Numbered from the stretch's first letter, positions 51,245 to 60,161 are shown. The stretch: DNA of 64,000 nucleotides from Pseudomonadota bacterium (GCA_018241365.1 JAFEDX010000193.1:1-64000); one strand, 5' to 3'. The notes: generated by a model from the sequence alone, not told the origin. Translations and numbers: made by a program.

Positions 51245-52543
51245 CTAGTCTTCCGCGACGCTCACTGTCCCGAAATCCAGCGTCGCGACCGCCCCGCGTT
51301 CGGCGCGTGGCGCCAGGGTCACCCGCCAGCCGTACAGCTCGCACAGCCGGCGTACGATGGCCAGACCCAGTCCCGCACCCTTGACCGTTTCGCCCTCGCC
51401 GCGCACGCCACGTTCGAACAGGTGTTCGGCCTCCTCGGCCTTGATGCCTGGACCGGTGTCTTCCACCCGCACCCGCCCCGGCTGGACTCGCACCACGATC
51501 TCGCCTTCCAGGGTGTACTTGCAGGCGTTGCCGACCAGGTTGCCGAGCGCCACCGCCACCACCGACGACGGTGCCTCCACCGTTACCGGCGCCTCGATCT
51601 CGGTGCGCAGCGCGATCGGCTTGCGTCCGAGGTTGGGACGGTTGGTATCGACGACCTCCTCGACCACCTTGACAACATCGGTGGTCTCGCCATCGACCGG
51701 CCCCGATTTCTCTGCGCGCGACAGCAACAGCAGCGCCTGGGTCAGCTCGGTCGCCTGACGCACCGCGCGCTCGATCCGCTGCAGGCGCGTTTGGAGTTTT
51801 TCCGGCAAGTCGGGGGTCGCCACCAGCAGCTCGGTGGTGCTGGCGATCACCGCCAGTGGCGTACGCAATTCGTGGCTGACGTCGGCATTGAATTCGCGAT
51901 CACGCTCGATCAAGGCGCTCTGGCGTTGCGCATAGTCGTCCAGCGCCGCAGCCAGTTCGCCGACTTCGTCTTCGGCGAAATGCGGCGCCAGCGGTTCCAG
52001 CTGCCGGCCGCTGCGAAACGCGCGCAGGCGTTGCGCGAGGTCGGTGACGGGACGCATCACCCGCCGCGACAACCAGTAGCCAACCGCGAGCGACAGCAGC
52101 GTGAACAGCACCACCGCGCCTACCAGGCTGGTGACCAGTTGGCGTTTGCCGAGCCCTTCACGGCTGATGTCGTAGGTCAGGAAAGCGTCCAGCCCATACT
52201 TGCGGGCCACCGCGAGTTTGTAATGCTGCGGCCTGCCGTCGGTGCCGCCATGCATGTCATAGACGCCGGGTGCCAGACCCTGCCATGACAGCGGCGCCTG
52301 ATAGACGGTGCGATCGTTCCACAACCAGCCTTCGACCAATTTGGACTGCAACGGCTGCTCGGGGTGCAGGTGCTTGTTCTCCAGCGCCTGCTGCACGTCA
52401 GCCTCGAGGCTTTGGTTGATCAGCTGGTTCTCGACCTTGGCACGCACATACAGCGAGGCCACGGCGAACAGCGCGCTGAGACCGAAGCCGAACAGCGTGA
52501 AGGTGACAATCAGCCGGAAGCGGAGCTTACGCCGGGACTGCAT
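51245..52543 (-). CDS. Sensor histidine kinase
   Basis: 432 residues: TM1 (about 9-32), periplasmic sensor (33-135) with EGWLWNDRTVYQAPLSWQGL, TM2 (about 137-160), HAMP, HisKA with H224 in DVSHELRTPLAVIAS, and HATPase with NLVGNACKYT (N box), VEDTGPGIKAEEAEHLF (G1) and GAGLGLAIVRRLC (G2). It overlaps its response regulator gene by 17 bases. The signal is unknown; size and order recall ColRS/PhoPQ-like pairs. Confidence 0.92.
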   Translation of the reverse strand: MQSRRKLRFRLIVTFTLFGFGLSALFAVASLYVRAKVENQLINQSLEADVQQALENKHLHPEQPLQSKLVEGWLWNDRTVYQAPLSWQGLAPGVYDMHGGTDGRPQHYKLAVARKYGLDAFLTYDISREGLGKRQLVTSLVGAVVLFTLLSLAVGYWLSRRVMRPVTDLAQRLRAFRSGRQLEPLAPHFAEDEVGELAAALDDYAQRQSALIERDREFNADVSHELRTPLAVIASTTELLVATPDLPEKLQTRLQRIERAVRQATELTQALLLLSRAEKSGPVDGETTDVVKVVEEVVDTNRPNLGRKPIALRTEIEAPVTVEAPSSVVAVALGNLVGNACKYTLEGEIVVRVQPGRVRVEDTGPGIKAEEAEHLFERGVRGEGETVKGAGLGLAIVRRLCELYGWRVTLAPRAERGAVATLDFGTVSVAED

Positions 52544-53213
52544 CCGGATCGACCATGCGGTAGCCGATGCCGTGGCGGGTGTGGATCAGCGGCTTCTCGA
52601 AGGGCTTGTCGATGGCCGCGCGCAGGCCATGGATGTGCACGCGCAACGAATCGGAATCGGGCAATTCCTCGCCCCACACGCGCTGCTCGAGGTCCTGGCG
52701 CGTGACCACCGAGGGACTTGCCTCCATCAACGCCTGCAGCAGCTTGAGCCCGATCGGGTTCAACTGGATGGACTGGCCACCGCGGGTCACCACCAGCGTG
52801 TCGAGGTTGAAGGTGAGATCGGCGATCTTGAGCACCCGGCTCTTGGGTCCCTTGCCGCGACGCGCCAATACTTCGAGTCGCGCCGCCAGCTCCTGCAGCG
52901 CGAACGGCTTGGTCATGTAGTCGTCGGCGCCGGATTCGAAGCCGGTGAGTTTCTGTTCCAGCGCGTCGCGCGCGGTCAGCATCAAGACCGGCGTGTGCTT
53001 GTGCGCCTCACCGCGCAGCTTCTTGCAGACCTCGATGCCATCCATGCCGGGCAGCGTCAGATCCAGCACGATCACGTCGAAATCGTTGACCACCGCGAGG
53101 TGCAGGCCGGTCACGCCGTCGCCGGCGAAATCGACCACGTGCCCGCGGTCTTCCAGGTAATCGCCGATATTGGTGGCGATGTCGTTGTTGTCCTCGATCA
53201 CCAACACGCGCAT
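52527..53213 (-). CDS. OmpR-family response regulator
   Basis: 228 residues: receiver with EDN (7-9) and D51 (VIVLDLTLPGMDG), conserved Lys in YMTKPFALQEL, and winged-helix DNA-binding domain (QLNPIGLKLLQALMEASPSV, SDSLRVHIHGLRAAI, HTRHGIGYRM). It is the first gene of the pair; the kinase gene starts inside its last codons. I recall close relatives in xanthomonads but cannot assign the regulon. Confidence 0.92.
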   Translation of the reverse strand: MRVLVIEDNNDIATNIGDYLEDRGHVVDFAGDGVTGLHLAVVNDFDVIVLDLTLPGMDGIEVCKKLRGEAHKHTPVLMLTARDALEQKLTGFESGADDYMTKPFALQELAARLEVLARRGKGPKSRVLKIADLTFNLDTLVVTRGGQSIQLNPIGLKLLQALMEASPSVVTRQDLEQRVWGEELPDSDSLRVHIHGLRAAIDKPFEKPLIHTRHGIGYRMVDPDAVPA

Positions 53214-53297
53214 GTCAGGGTCCCGCAGGTGCGCTCGTCCGCGCCATGCCGCAAGCTTAGCGAGAAACGCACGCGTTTGTCGCGGGAAGGGCCGCCC

Positions 53298-54971
53298 TCA
53301 GCGGTTCGGCTGCTGCACGCGCAGACCCGGTTGCCCCCCCGGTACGGACCGGCAGATGTGGGTGCCGGTCTGCACCAGGCAGGCGGACGCCGCCGCCGCG
53401 TCGCCGGCAGTCGTTGTTCCGAGCCGGAACGTGAAGGTCTGTCGATAACGCCGCCCGACTTCTGGCGGTGGCGCGAACTGCCAGTGCGACAACGCCGACA
53501 ACGACGCCGCATCGAACGCCCCCGACGCCGATGAATTCACGACTTGCAGGTCTCGCGGCACACCCGCGGCGTCGAGCGAAAACTGGACTTCAACTTGCCC
53601 CTGCACACCATTCATCAATGCCTGTGCGGGATAGACAGGCGCAACCGCGTGCACCGGCCGTGGTGCGGCCACGGTATCGGATGCAGCCTGACGATTGGAG
53701 ACTTGGGCGACCACAAACTGCGGCGGCTCATGAACCATCGCGAGATCCGCCACCACCGGGGACGGCACGCTCACAGCAGCAACCGCCGGGAGAATCGTCG
53801 TGACATCCGGCGATGCCGCGGATTGCTCGACCAGCGCCACGGGTGCCAGAAGCTGTCGTTGTACGACACCGTCGCGCAGGACCGGCATCGGCACGCTCGC
53901 TACGCCAGTGGCCACTTGGCTGCGCAGCGCGCCTGCATTCATCGCGATCACCGCATCGATACGCGCATGCGCCATGTCCTCCCGCCATGCCACCGCCAGC
54001 ACGACGGCCACGCCGAACAACAGGCACAAGGCGACGTCCAGACCGGGACGCGCACGCTTGCGCGGCGGTGCCGCGCCGGTGATGAACCATGCGCGCTCCA
54101 CCAGCACGCCGCCGCTCGCGGCGAGCACGAGGTCCGCGTGATCGCATCGGAACTCTTCCAGCCCGGCCAGTGCGGCGACGAAATCACGCCGGCTGCCACC
54201 GCTGGCCCGCAACGCCAGTGCGTCGCAACACAGCTCGCGCTCGTTGCGCGCGTCGCGCGAAATCCAGTGCACCGCCGGGTGGTAGAAGAACAGGGTTTCC
54301 AATACCACCTGGAACAGGTTGGCGACATGGTCGAAACGGCGCCGGTGGGCAAGTTCGTGCGCCAGGATAAGGTCCACCTGCTCGGCCGGCATCCGCGCCA
54401 GCATCGCCAACGGCATCACCACCACCGGCCGCACCCAGCCGACCAGCGTCGGCGTCGCGATCCGCGCACTGGCCAACACACGGATAGCACGCCGCAGACC
54501 AAGCCGCTCGCCGAGCGCGCTCGCACGCGCCTGCCACACCGGCAACGCCTCGGCGGCGCGCACGATTGCCCGCAGCCCGTGCCATTGCCGGAACATGCGC
54601 ACCCCGAGCAACACCACGACGCACGCCCAAACCAGTACCAACCACGGCAACGCGACCTGCACCAGCGCCAGCCAACCGGTCGCCGGATCCGTCGTCATGG
54701 ACTGCTCTGCGCTGCCTGCCCCCGTCACCAACGCGCTGCCTAACTCGACGGGCTGCCACAGCATCCGCACTTCGTGCCAGACCGTGCCGACCGGCAGCAC
54801 GGCCAGCGCAAGCAGCGCCAACATCGACGCCACATAGCGGGGATTGCCGCGTGGCAACACGGCACGCGCCACGGCGTATCCCGCAGCGACCAGGGTGGCC
54901 TGCCAGACGAAGTGCACGAGGCCCCAGCCGAGCGCCTGCACCGCCAGCACAACCAGCCCGGTGGAACTCAC
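53298..54971 (-). CDS. BlaR1-type M56 metallopeptidase with C-terminal TonB-like domain
   Basis: 557 residues. Four N-terminal membrane helices around an M56 zinc-protease domain with HELAH (H205, E206, H209) and NERELCCDALAL (third ligand). A membrane segment near 310-330 follows, then a periplasmic spacer. The C-terminal domain (about 440-530: APVYPAQALMNGVQGQVEVQ, SLSALSHWQFAPPPEVGRRY) is TonB-like in place of the penicillin-sensor domain of BlaR1. It presumably senses an envelope signal and triggers cleavage or release of the BlaI-type repressor encoded upstream, with which it overlaps by four bases (ATGA). Confidence 0.88.
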   Translation of the reverse strand: MSSTGLVVLAVQALGWGLVHFVWQATLVAAGYAVARAVLPRGNPRYVASMLALLALAVLPVGTVWHEVRMLWQPVELGSALVTGAGSAEQSMTTDPATGWLALVQVALPWLVLVWACVVVLLGVRMFRQWHGLRAIVRAAEALPVWQARASALGERLGLRRAIRVLASARIATPTLVGWVRPVVVMPLAMLARMPAEQVDLILAHELAHRRRFDHVANLFQVVLETLFFYHPAVHWISRDARNERELCCDALALRASGGSRRDFVAALAGLEEFRCDHADLVLAASGGVLVERAWFITGAAPPRKRARPGLDVALCLLFGVAVVLAVAWREDMAHARIDAVIAMNAGALRSQVATGVASVPMPVLRDGVVQRQLLAPVALVEQSAASPDVTTILPAVAAVSVPSPVVADLAMVHEPPQFVVAQVSNRQAASDTVAAPRPVHAVAPVYPAQALMNGVQGQVEVQFSLDAAGVPRDLQVVNSSASGAFDAASLSALSHWQFAPPPEVGRRYRQTFTFRLGTTTAGDAAAASACLVQTGTHICRSVPGGQPGLRVQQPNR

Positions 54972-55354
54972 TTGCCGGCGTCCTTGTCGAGCTGGTTCAG
55001 CAATGCGCGGATCTGTTGCAGCTCTTCGCGACTGGCCTTGTGGTCGCCCAACGCCTGCAACACCAGTCGTGACGGCGAACCGTCGAACACCCGCTTGACC
55101 ATGTCGGCCAGGAAGCGTTTCTGGGTGCGCTCCTTGCTGACGGCGGCACGGTACACGTGTGCACGTTGGGATTCATCGCGTTCGACCAAGCCCTTGTCGT
55201 GCATGATCTGCAGCATCTTCAACGCCGTCGTGTATCCCGTGCCGTCACGGCGGTGCAACACCTCATGCACGTCGCGTACCGTGCAGGTGCCGTGTTCCCA
55301 CAGCACTTGCAGGATGGCCAGCTCGGCATCAGTGGGGCGGGGAAGAATGAGCAT
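54968..55354 (-). CDS. BlaI/MecI-family transcriptional repressor
   Basis: 128 residues from the ATG at 55354 (MLILPRPTDAELAILQVLWE). Winged-helix domain CTVRDVHEVLHRRDGTGYTT with the recognition helix in TALKMLQIMHDKG, then a C-terminal dimerisation and cleavage region (KRVFDGSPSRLVLQALGD). Such repressors are inactivated by their M56 partner, here the next gene. An ATG at 55369 would add MTGHR; no clear Shine-Dalgarno separates the two. The operator could not be identified by eye. Confidence 0.88.
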   Translation of the reverse strand: MLILPRPTDAELAILQVLWEHGTCTVRDVHEVLHRRDGTGYTTALKMLQIMHDKGLVERDESQRAHVYRAAVSKERTQKRFLADMVKRVFDGSPSRLVLQALGDHKASREELQQIRALLNQLDKDAGK

Positions 55355-55513
55355 GCGATGACCGGTCATGATCGTAGCCGCGAGTTTTGCCCGACTCCGT
55401 GATCCGGCATTGTGAAGGCGAAGTTGAGTGCACGCCCCAGATACCCCCTGGTTTCGTAGTCCCCAAGGGCCGCCGCGCGTGCCCGATCCGGCACACATCA
55501 ATGCTGGAATGCT

Positions 55514-56083
55514 TCAATGCCCGCCCTTGAGCTGAATGTCATTTCGAACGCTTTGGTTGCGCAAGAATTGCTGCGCGCCACGCTGCTCGGCCTGAACCTG
55601 CGCATAGGTCTTGCAGGTCTTGATCGGCAAATGCGAACCCACCGGGATTTCGCTTTTGCAAACCAGCCGGTCGCCGTCTTTTTGGGTCAGGATCGCATTC
55701 ACCGTGCTCTGGTCCGCGAGCAACCGCACCTTGGCATTCTGGTCCATCTTGTCCACGCTGCCGAACTGGGCATACAGCTTGTCCATGTCGGCAAAGCTGC
55801 CATCGATGGTGGTGCGCTCACCGTTGTCGATGTACTGCCAGCGGCCACCGGGCTGCATCTGCTGGTGGATCGCGGCAACAATGGCTTCGAAATTCTCCTT
55901 GGTATCGGCCTTGACCACCGGCTTGCCGTTTTCCTGCGGAACGGTCGCTGTCGCCGCCGGCGCAGTGGCTGCCTGTGGTGTGGCTGGCGCGGCGGCGGCC
56001 TGGGTCTCCTGCGCCCATGCGTAACCCTGCAACGCCAATGCACCAATGCCAAGTGCCAACATGATCCGAATCGACTGTTTCAT
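55514..56083 (-). CDS. Secreted protein of unknown function with a Cys-framed GSHLP motif
   Basis: 189 residues. Signal peptide with likely cleavage after AWA (residue 24), an Ala/Pro/Thr-rich linker (25-55), then a folded-looking domain (60-189). Near the end is Cys142-KSEIPVGSHLPIKT-Cys157 followed by AQVQAEQRGAQQFLR. A C-x-GSxLP-x-C segment of this kind recurs in short exported proteins of proteobacteria that I know only as hypothetical. A good sigma-70 promoter lies upstream. It precedes the blaI-like gene by 144 bp; a link is possible but not shown. Confidence 0.75.
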   Translation of the reverse strand: MKQSIRIMLALGIGALALQGYAWAQETQAAAAPATPQAATAPAATATVPQENGKPVVKADTKENFEAIVAAIHQQMQPGGRWQYIDNGERTTIDGSFADMDKLYAQFGSVDKMDQNAKVRLLADQSTVNAILTQKDGDRLVCKSEIPVGSHLPIKTCKTYAQVQAEQRGAQQFLRNQSVRNDIQLKGGH

Positions 56084-56146
56084 GATTCCCTACTCCGTGA
56101 TGTCGTTTGGGTCCCCATCAGCCACGGCGGCCAAGGGCTGGACCGC

Positions 56147-56176
56147 ATCCTAGGCACGGCCAGGCGCACCTGTCAA
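56147..56176 (-). promoter_or_regulatory. Sigma-70-like promoter of the secreted GSHLP protein gene
   Basis: On the minus strand TTGACA (56176-56171), an 18 bp spacer, and TAGGAT (56152-56147). The -35 is perfect and preceded by an AT-rich stretch (GAAAATAATCG). The predicted transcript start lies about 57 bp before the ATG at 56083. Confidence 0.65.
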
Positions 56177-56232
56177 CGATTATTTTCGTACTATGCATAT
56201 CGTCGGGCTCCGCGCCACTGAGTAGCGCGCGC

Positions 56233-57108
56233 TCATGCGCTGGCCGCTTCGAGATGCCGGATCACGGCATCCGCCACGTCCACGCCGGTCACGGATTGGA
56301 TGCCTTCCAGCCCTGGCGAGGCATTCACTTCCAGCACCAGCGGACCGCGCGCGGAGCGCAGCAGATCGACGCCGGCAATACCTAGCCCCAATGTTGCCGC
56401 AGCCCGCAACGCGATGTTCCGTTCCGCGGCCGAAAGCTTCACCGGGCTGCCGGTGCCACCACGGTGCAGGTTGGCGCGGAAGTCGCCGTCCACGGCCGCG
56501 CGCTGCATCGCGGCCACCACGCGCTCGCCGACCACGAAACAGCGGATGTCGCGTCCATTCGCCTCGCGCACGAACTCCTGCACCAGGAAATTGGCGTACA
56601 GGCCGCGGAAGGCCTCGATCACGCTCTGCGACGCCGCGGGCTTTTCCGCCAGCACCACGCCCGAACCCTGTGCGCCCTCGTTGAGCTTGATCACGTGCGG
56701 CGGCGGGCCCAGCATGTTGAGCAGATCCGTGGTGTCGTCCGGGTTGTCGCCAAACACCGTGACCGGCAGGTCGATGCCGTGCCGCGCGAGGATCTGCAGG
56801 CTGCGCAGCTTGTCGCGCGCACGCAGCACGGCCTCGGACGGATTGGGCGTGTACACGCCCATCATCTCGAACTGGCGCAGCACCGCGGTGCCGTAGAACG
56901 TCACCGAGGCGCCAATCCGGGGAATCACCGCATCGACGCCGCTCAGCACCCGACCGCCGTAGTGCACGGTGAACCCGTCGCGGGCAATCCGCATGTAACA
57001 GCGCAGCGGGTCCAGCACCCGCACGCGATGGCCGCGCGCACGCCCCGCCGCGACCAGCTTTGCGGTCGAGTACAGGCGCGAGTTGCGGGACAGGATCGCG
57101 ATCTTCAC
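56233..57108 (-). CDS. rimK: RimK-type ATP-grasp glutamate ligase
   Basis: 291 residues, usual RimK length. Adds glutamate residues to the C-terminus of ribosomal protein S6. Motifs: [42 protein letters not shown]-grasp [36 protein letters not shown] and the metal-site [15 protein letters not shown]. The start codon is GTG at 57108. It overlaps the end of a six-codon-long reading frame (ATG at 57122, product MKISK) whose ATG directly follows the AAGGGGGC arm of a two-hairpin repeat, so initiation may be coupled. Confidence 0.92.
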   Translation of the reverse strand: MKIAILSRNSRLYSTAKLVAAGRARGHRVRVLDPLRCYMRIARDGFTVHYGGRVLSGVDAVIPRIGASVTFYGTAVLRQFEMMGVYTPNPSEAVLRARDKLRSLQILARHGIDLPVTVFGDNPDDTTDLLNMLGPPPHVIKLNEGAQGSGVVLAEKPAASQSVIEAFRGLYANFLVQEFVREANGRDIRCFVVGERVVAAMQRAAVDGDFRANLHRGGTGSPVKLSAAERNIALRAAATLGLGIAGVDLLRSARGPLVLEVNASPGLEGIQSVTGVDVADAVIRHLEAASA

Positions 57109-57122
57109 TTGGAGATCTTCAT

Positions 57123-57181
57123 GCCCCCTTGAGTCAAGGGGGCAATCCGTTCGCGTGCACCTGCTCGCGAACGGATGGGGG
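57123..57181 (+). repeat. Two-hairpin element, C5TT/AAG5 family, upstream of rimK
   Basis: Hairpin 1: GCCCCCTTGA-g-TCAAGGGGGC (57123-57143). Hairpin 2: ATCCGTTCGCG (57145-57155) with CGCGAACGGAT (57166-57176). G5 and TTGTGGG follow. The first hairpin and tail match the 49899-49964 copy almost exactly while the second stem is unrelated in sequence. Confidence 0.85.
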
Positions 57182-57260
57182 TTGTGGGTGTGCGGGAGGC
57201 AGGAGCCGCCAGAACATCGCCTATCCCTCGAACGGCAATCTGCAGAACGGCTCCGACCCA

Positions 57261-57331
57261 AGCGGGTGAAGGGAATCGAACCCTCGTCAGTAGCTTGGGA
57301 AGCTACAGCTCTACCATTGAGCTACACCCGC
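57261..57331 (-). tRNA. tRNA-Gly (anticodon CCC)
   Basis: Read on the minus strand: acceptor stem GCGGGTG / CACCCGC, D-arm GCTCAATGGTAGAGC, anticodon stem GTAGC / GCTAC with the loop TTCCCAA (anticodon CCC), and T-arm GAGGGTTCGATTCCCTT. Length 71 without CCA; the CCA end is not encoded (TTGGG follows). It closely resembles E. coli glyU, the minor GGG-reading isoacceptor. Confidence 0.95.
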
Positions 57332-57532
57332 GCCGTAGCCGGGATGGTAACGAGGCGGGTGGCGCCTGCGCAACGCCGGCTGACCGTGAGCTAACCGATT
57401 TCTTAGCATTCGCTTGGGATACTGGCGCCAGCAGGCGAACATTCAGGGCGTTTGCATTGAGATGAAGCCGTCGAACGGGGGGCGCCGTACCGACGCTTTT
57501 GGAACACGCGCCCGGATTACTGGGAGTCGACC

Positions 57533-60112
57533 ATGAACCGTTTGTCTTCCTTGCGTGCGATGCTGGTGGCCGGCGGCGTGTGCGGTGCGCTGCTGATTGG
57601 CGCGATGCCAGCCGTGGCACAACAGTACGATCAGCCGTCCTACGACACTTCCCAATCTTATCCAGACCAGGCGCAATCGCCGGGACGCGTGGCGCGCCTG
57701 GCTTATCTCTCCGGCCAGGTGCAGTTCGCGCCGGCCGGCGAGAACGATTGGGGTTCGGTCGAGATCAACCGGCCGATGGTGATCGGCGACCGCCTCCTGA
57801 CCGGCGACGATGGACGGGCCGTACTGGAACTGGGCGATGCCTCGGTGCGGGTCGACAACGACAGCGCCTTCGATTTCCTCAACCTCGACGACAACAACGT
57901 CCAGGTCGAGCTCTCGCAGGGCACCCTGAACCTCGCGGTGCGCCAGATGGCCGACGGCGAGAACTTCGAGGTGGACACGCCCACCGTCGCGTTCGTGGCG
58001 GCGACGCCCGGCATCTATCGGATCGACGACGACCCGACCGGCACCGGCAGCATGGTCACCGTGTTCCAGGGTTCGGGCACGGTGTATGGCGAGAACGGCG
58101 CCAGCCGCCAGGTTGATGCGGGTACGTCGTACCGCTTCAACGATTCCGCACTGGCCAGCGTGGACGTGAACGGCTTGCCGCAGCCAGACGGCTTCGACCG
58201 TTTCTGCGAAGCACGCGACGCGAACTACCAGAACTATGCGCAACAGCAACAGCAGTACATCCCGCCGGACATGATCGGCGGTGACGATCTCTATCAATAC
58301 GGCCAGTGGGACGCGGTGCCGGAATACGGCAACGTCTGGTACCCGACCACCGTGCCGGTGGGCTGGGCGCCCTACCGCTATGGCCATTGGGCCTGGATCG
58401 ACCCGTGGGGCTGGACCTGGGTGGACAACCAACCCTGGGGCTTCGCGCCCTTCCACTACGGGCGCTGGGCTTATATCGGCAATCGCTGGGGCTGGATGCC
58501 GGGATCGGTTGACATGCGGCCGGTGTACGCGCCGGCGCTGGTGGCCTTCATCGGTGGCTCGGGCTTCTCGCTGTCGCTCAACGTCGGTGGCGGTGGTCCG
58601 GTCGGCTGGTTCCCGCTCGGCCCGCGCGACGTGTACGTGCCGTGGTTCCGGGCCTCGCGCAACTATTTCACCAACGTCAACGTCACCAACATCCGCAACG
58701 TGTACGTCAACAAGACGGTCATCAACAACTTCTATGGCGACTACCGTGCCGGCCGCGTGCCGCCGCGCGGTGGCCATGATTACGCCTACCGCAACATGCC
58801 CAACGCGGTCACTGCCGTGCCGCGCAACGTGTTCACCGAAGCGCGACCCGTGCAACCGGCCGTGCTGAAATTGAACCGCAACCAGATCGCACGCACGCAA
58901 GTCGCACTGCGGCCGGACGCGATTCCGGGCAACGCAAGCTTGGGCCTGCGCCGTCCGGTCGTACAACAGACAGTACTGCGTGACCGCCAACCTTTCACGC
59001 GCCCCGTGGTCGCGCGCCACCAGCCACCGCCGCGCCCGGTCGCATTCGCCACGCGCGAGAAGGTCATCGCCAGTCAGCACGGGCAACCCCTTACGAACGC
59101 GCAGCTGCAGGATCTGCGCAAGGCGCAGCCGGCCACCGGGCAGCGCAACGACCGTGTCAAGCTGGTCCCCGTATTGGCTGGAGCCGCAACCGGCGCTGCG
59201 GCATTGGGCACCATGCGCCACGGCACGACCCCGGCACGTCCTGCGGAACCCGGCGCGCGTGTCGCACCGGCAGCGCGTCCGGAAGTCGTGCAACGCCCAG
59301 CCGAACCCTCGGCACGGCGCGGCATGCCCGGCGAGCCGCCGGTCCGCAACACGGTGGCGCCGCCGCGCGTACAACCGCACCCCCAACCCGAACGCCAGCC
59401 GGGTGAGTTGCCCAGTGCCAGCTTCGCCCACCCCGGCGAAGCCCGCACGCTGCCGCGTGCTGCGGTCATACGTCCTGCCGATGAAGCACAAACCGGGGCG
59501 CAGGGACGCCTGCCGGTCGTGAGGCCGATCGAGCGTGCACCCCAGGCAATGGACCAGCGCGCTGGGCAGCGCCCCCCGCAAGGCAACCCGGAAGCCCAGC
59601 AGCGCGACCGTCAACAGCAAATGCTGCAGCAGCGTGAGGCACAACAACAGTCGCAGCAACGCCTGCGTGCACAACAGGAGGACCAGCAGCGCGCACGCGA
59701 CCAGCAGATGCAGCAGCAACGCCAGCTGCAGATGCAGAACGAGCAGCGCGCACGCGACCAGCAGATGCAGCAACAACGCCAGATGCAGATGCAGAACGAG
59801 CAACGCGCACGCGACCAGCAGATGCAGCAACAGCGCCAGATGCAGATGCAGAACGAGCAACGCGCACGCGACCAGCAGATGCAGCAACAACGCCAGATGC
59901 AGATGCAGAACGAGCAACGCGCACGCGACCAGCAGATGCAGCAACAACGCGAGATGCAGATGCAACAGCAGCGCCAGGCGCAAATGCAGCAGATGCGGAC
60001 CCAGCCCGTGCAGCGCCCCGTGGAACGCGCCGCACCGCGCCAGGCTCCCGAACACCGTGAAGCCCCGCCGCGGCAACATCCACCGGAAAGCAGCGGCAAT
60101 CCGTTCCGCTGA
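57533..60112 (+). CDS. FecR-domain / DUF6600-type secreted protein with Gln-rich repeats
   Basis: 859 residues. Signal peptide (cleavage after AVA, about residue 29), FecR-like beta domain (55-200: GRVARLAYLSGQVQFAPAGE, GDRLLTGDDGRAVLELGDAS, ATPGIYRIDDDPTGTG). Then a Tyr/Trp-rich DUF6600-like region (about 255-330: GNVWYPTTVPVGWAPYRYGH, WAWIDPWGWTWVDNQPWGFA) and a disordered Pro/Arg/Gln tail. The tail contains five copies of a 19-residue repeat (ARDQQMQQQRQMQMQNEQR). No sigma-factor partner is adjacent, so this is not a classical FecIR system. Probably envelope-associated; function unknown. Confidence 0.85.
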   Translation: MNRLSSLRAMLVAGGVCGALLIGAMPAVAQQYDQPSYDTSQSYPDQAQSPGRVARLAYLSGQVQFAPAGENDWGSVEINRPMVIGDRLLTGDDGRAVLELGDASVRVDNDSAFDFLNLDDNNVQVELSQGTLNLAVRQMADGENFEVDTPTVAFVAATPGIYRIDDDPTGTGSMVTVFQGSGTVYGENGASRQVDAGTSYRFNDSALASVDVNGLPQPDGFDRFCEARDANYQNYAQQQQQYIPPDMIGGDDLYQYGQWDAVPEYGNVWYPTTVPVGWAPYRYGHWAWIDPWGWTWVDNQPWGFAPFHYGRWAYIGNRWGWMPGSVDMRPVYAPALVAFIGGSGFSLSLNVGGGGPVGWFPLGPRDVYVPWFRASRNYFTNVNVTNIRNVYVNKTVINNFYGDYRAGRVPPRGGHDYAYRNMPNAVTAVPRNVFTEARPVQPAVLKLNRNQIARTQVALRPDAIPGNASLGLRRPVVQQTVLRDRQPFTRPVVARHQPPPRPVAFATREKVIASQHGQPLTNAQLQDLRKAQPATGQRNDRVKLVPVLAGAATGAAALGTMRHGTTPARPAEPGARVAPAARPEVVQRPAEPSARRGMPGEPPVRNTVAPPRVQPHPQPERQPGELPSASFAHPGEARTLPRAAVIRPADEAQTGAQGRLPVVRPIERAPQAMDQRAGQRPPQGNPEAQQRDRQQQMLQQREAQQQSQQRLRAQQEDQQRARDQQMQQQRQLQMQNEQRARDQQMQQQRQMQMQNEQRARDQQMQQQRQMQMQNEQRARDQQMQQQRQMQMQNEQRARDQQMQQQREMQMQQQRQAQMQQMRTQPVQRPVERAAPRQAPEHREAPPRQHPPESSGNPFR
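59691..59975 (+). repeat. 57 bp in-frame tandem repeat, five copies
   Basis: Units start at 59691, 59748, 59805, 59862 and 59919, each beginning GCGCACGCGACCAGCAGATG. Copies differ at a few positions (CAGCTG/CAGATG, AACAAC/AACAGC) and the last one diverges after two thirds. The period is exactly 19 codons, so copy-number change would keep the frame. Confidence 0.9.
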
Positions 60113-60126
60113 GTCGCCGCACCCTG

Positions 60127-60151
60127 TAACGCCCCGCTCTGCGGGGCGTTA
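60127..60151 (+). terminator. Strong hairpin between the FecR-like gene and thiS
   Basis: TAACGCCCCGC-tct-GCGGGGCGTTA: 11 perfect pairs, 14 bp after the FecR-like stop and 10 bp before the thiS ATG. It lacks a T-run, so termination is uncertain; TACACT at its right edge could be the thiS -10 box. Confidence 0.45.
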
Positions 60152-60161
60152 CACTTTCAGC

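Noticed and set aside
59691..59975. Regularly spaced repeats that could suggest a CRISPR array
   Set aside because: The 57 bp units are adjacent, without unique spacers, keep the reading frame and lie inside a coding region; no cas genes are near.
60113..60161. TPP riboswitch before thiS
   Set aside because: The gap is only 49 bp and holds one simple hairpin; none of the conserved thi-box elements could be found. The thiS-thiG gap does not match either.
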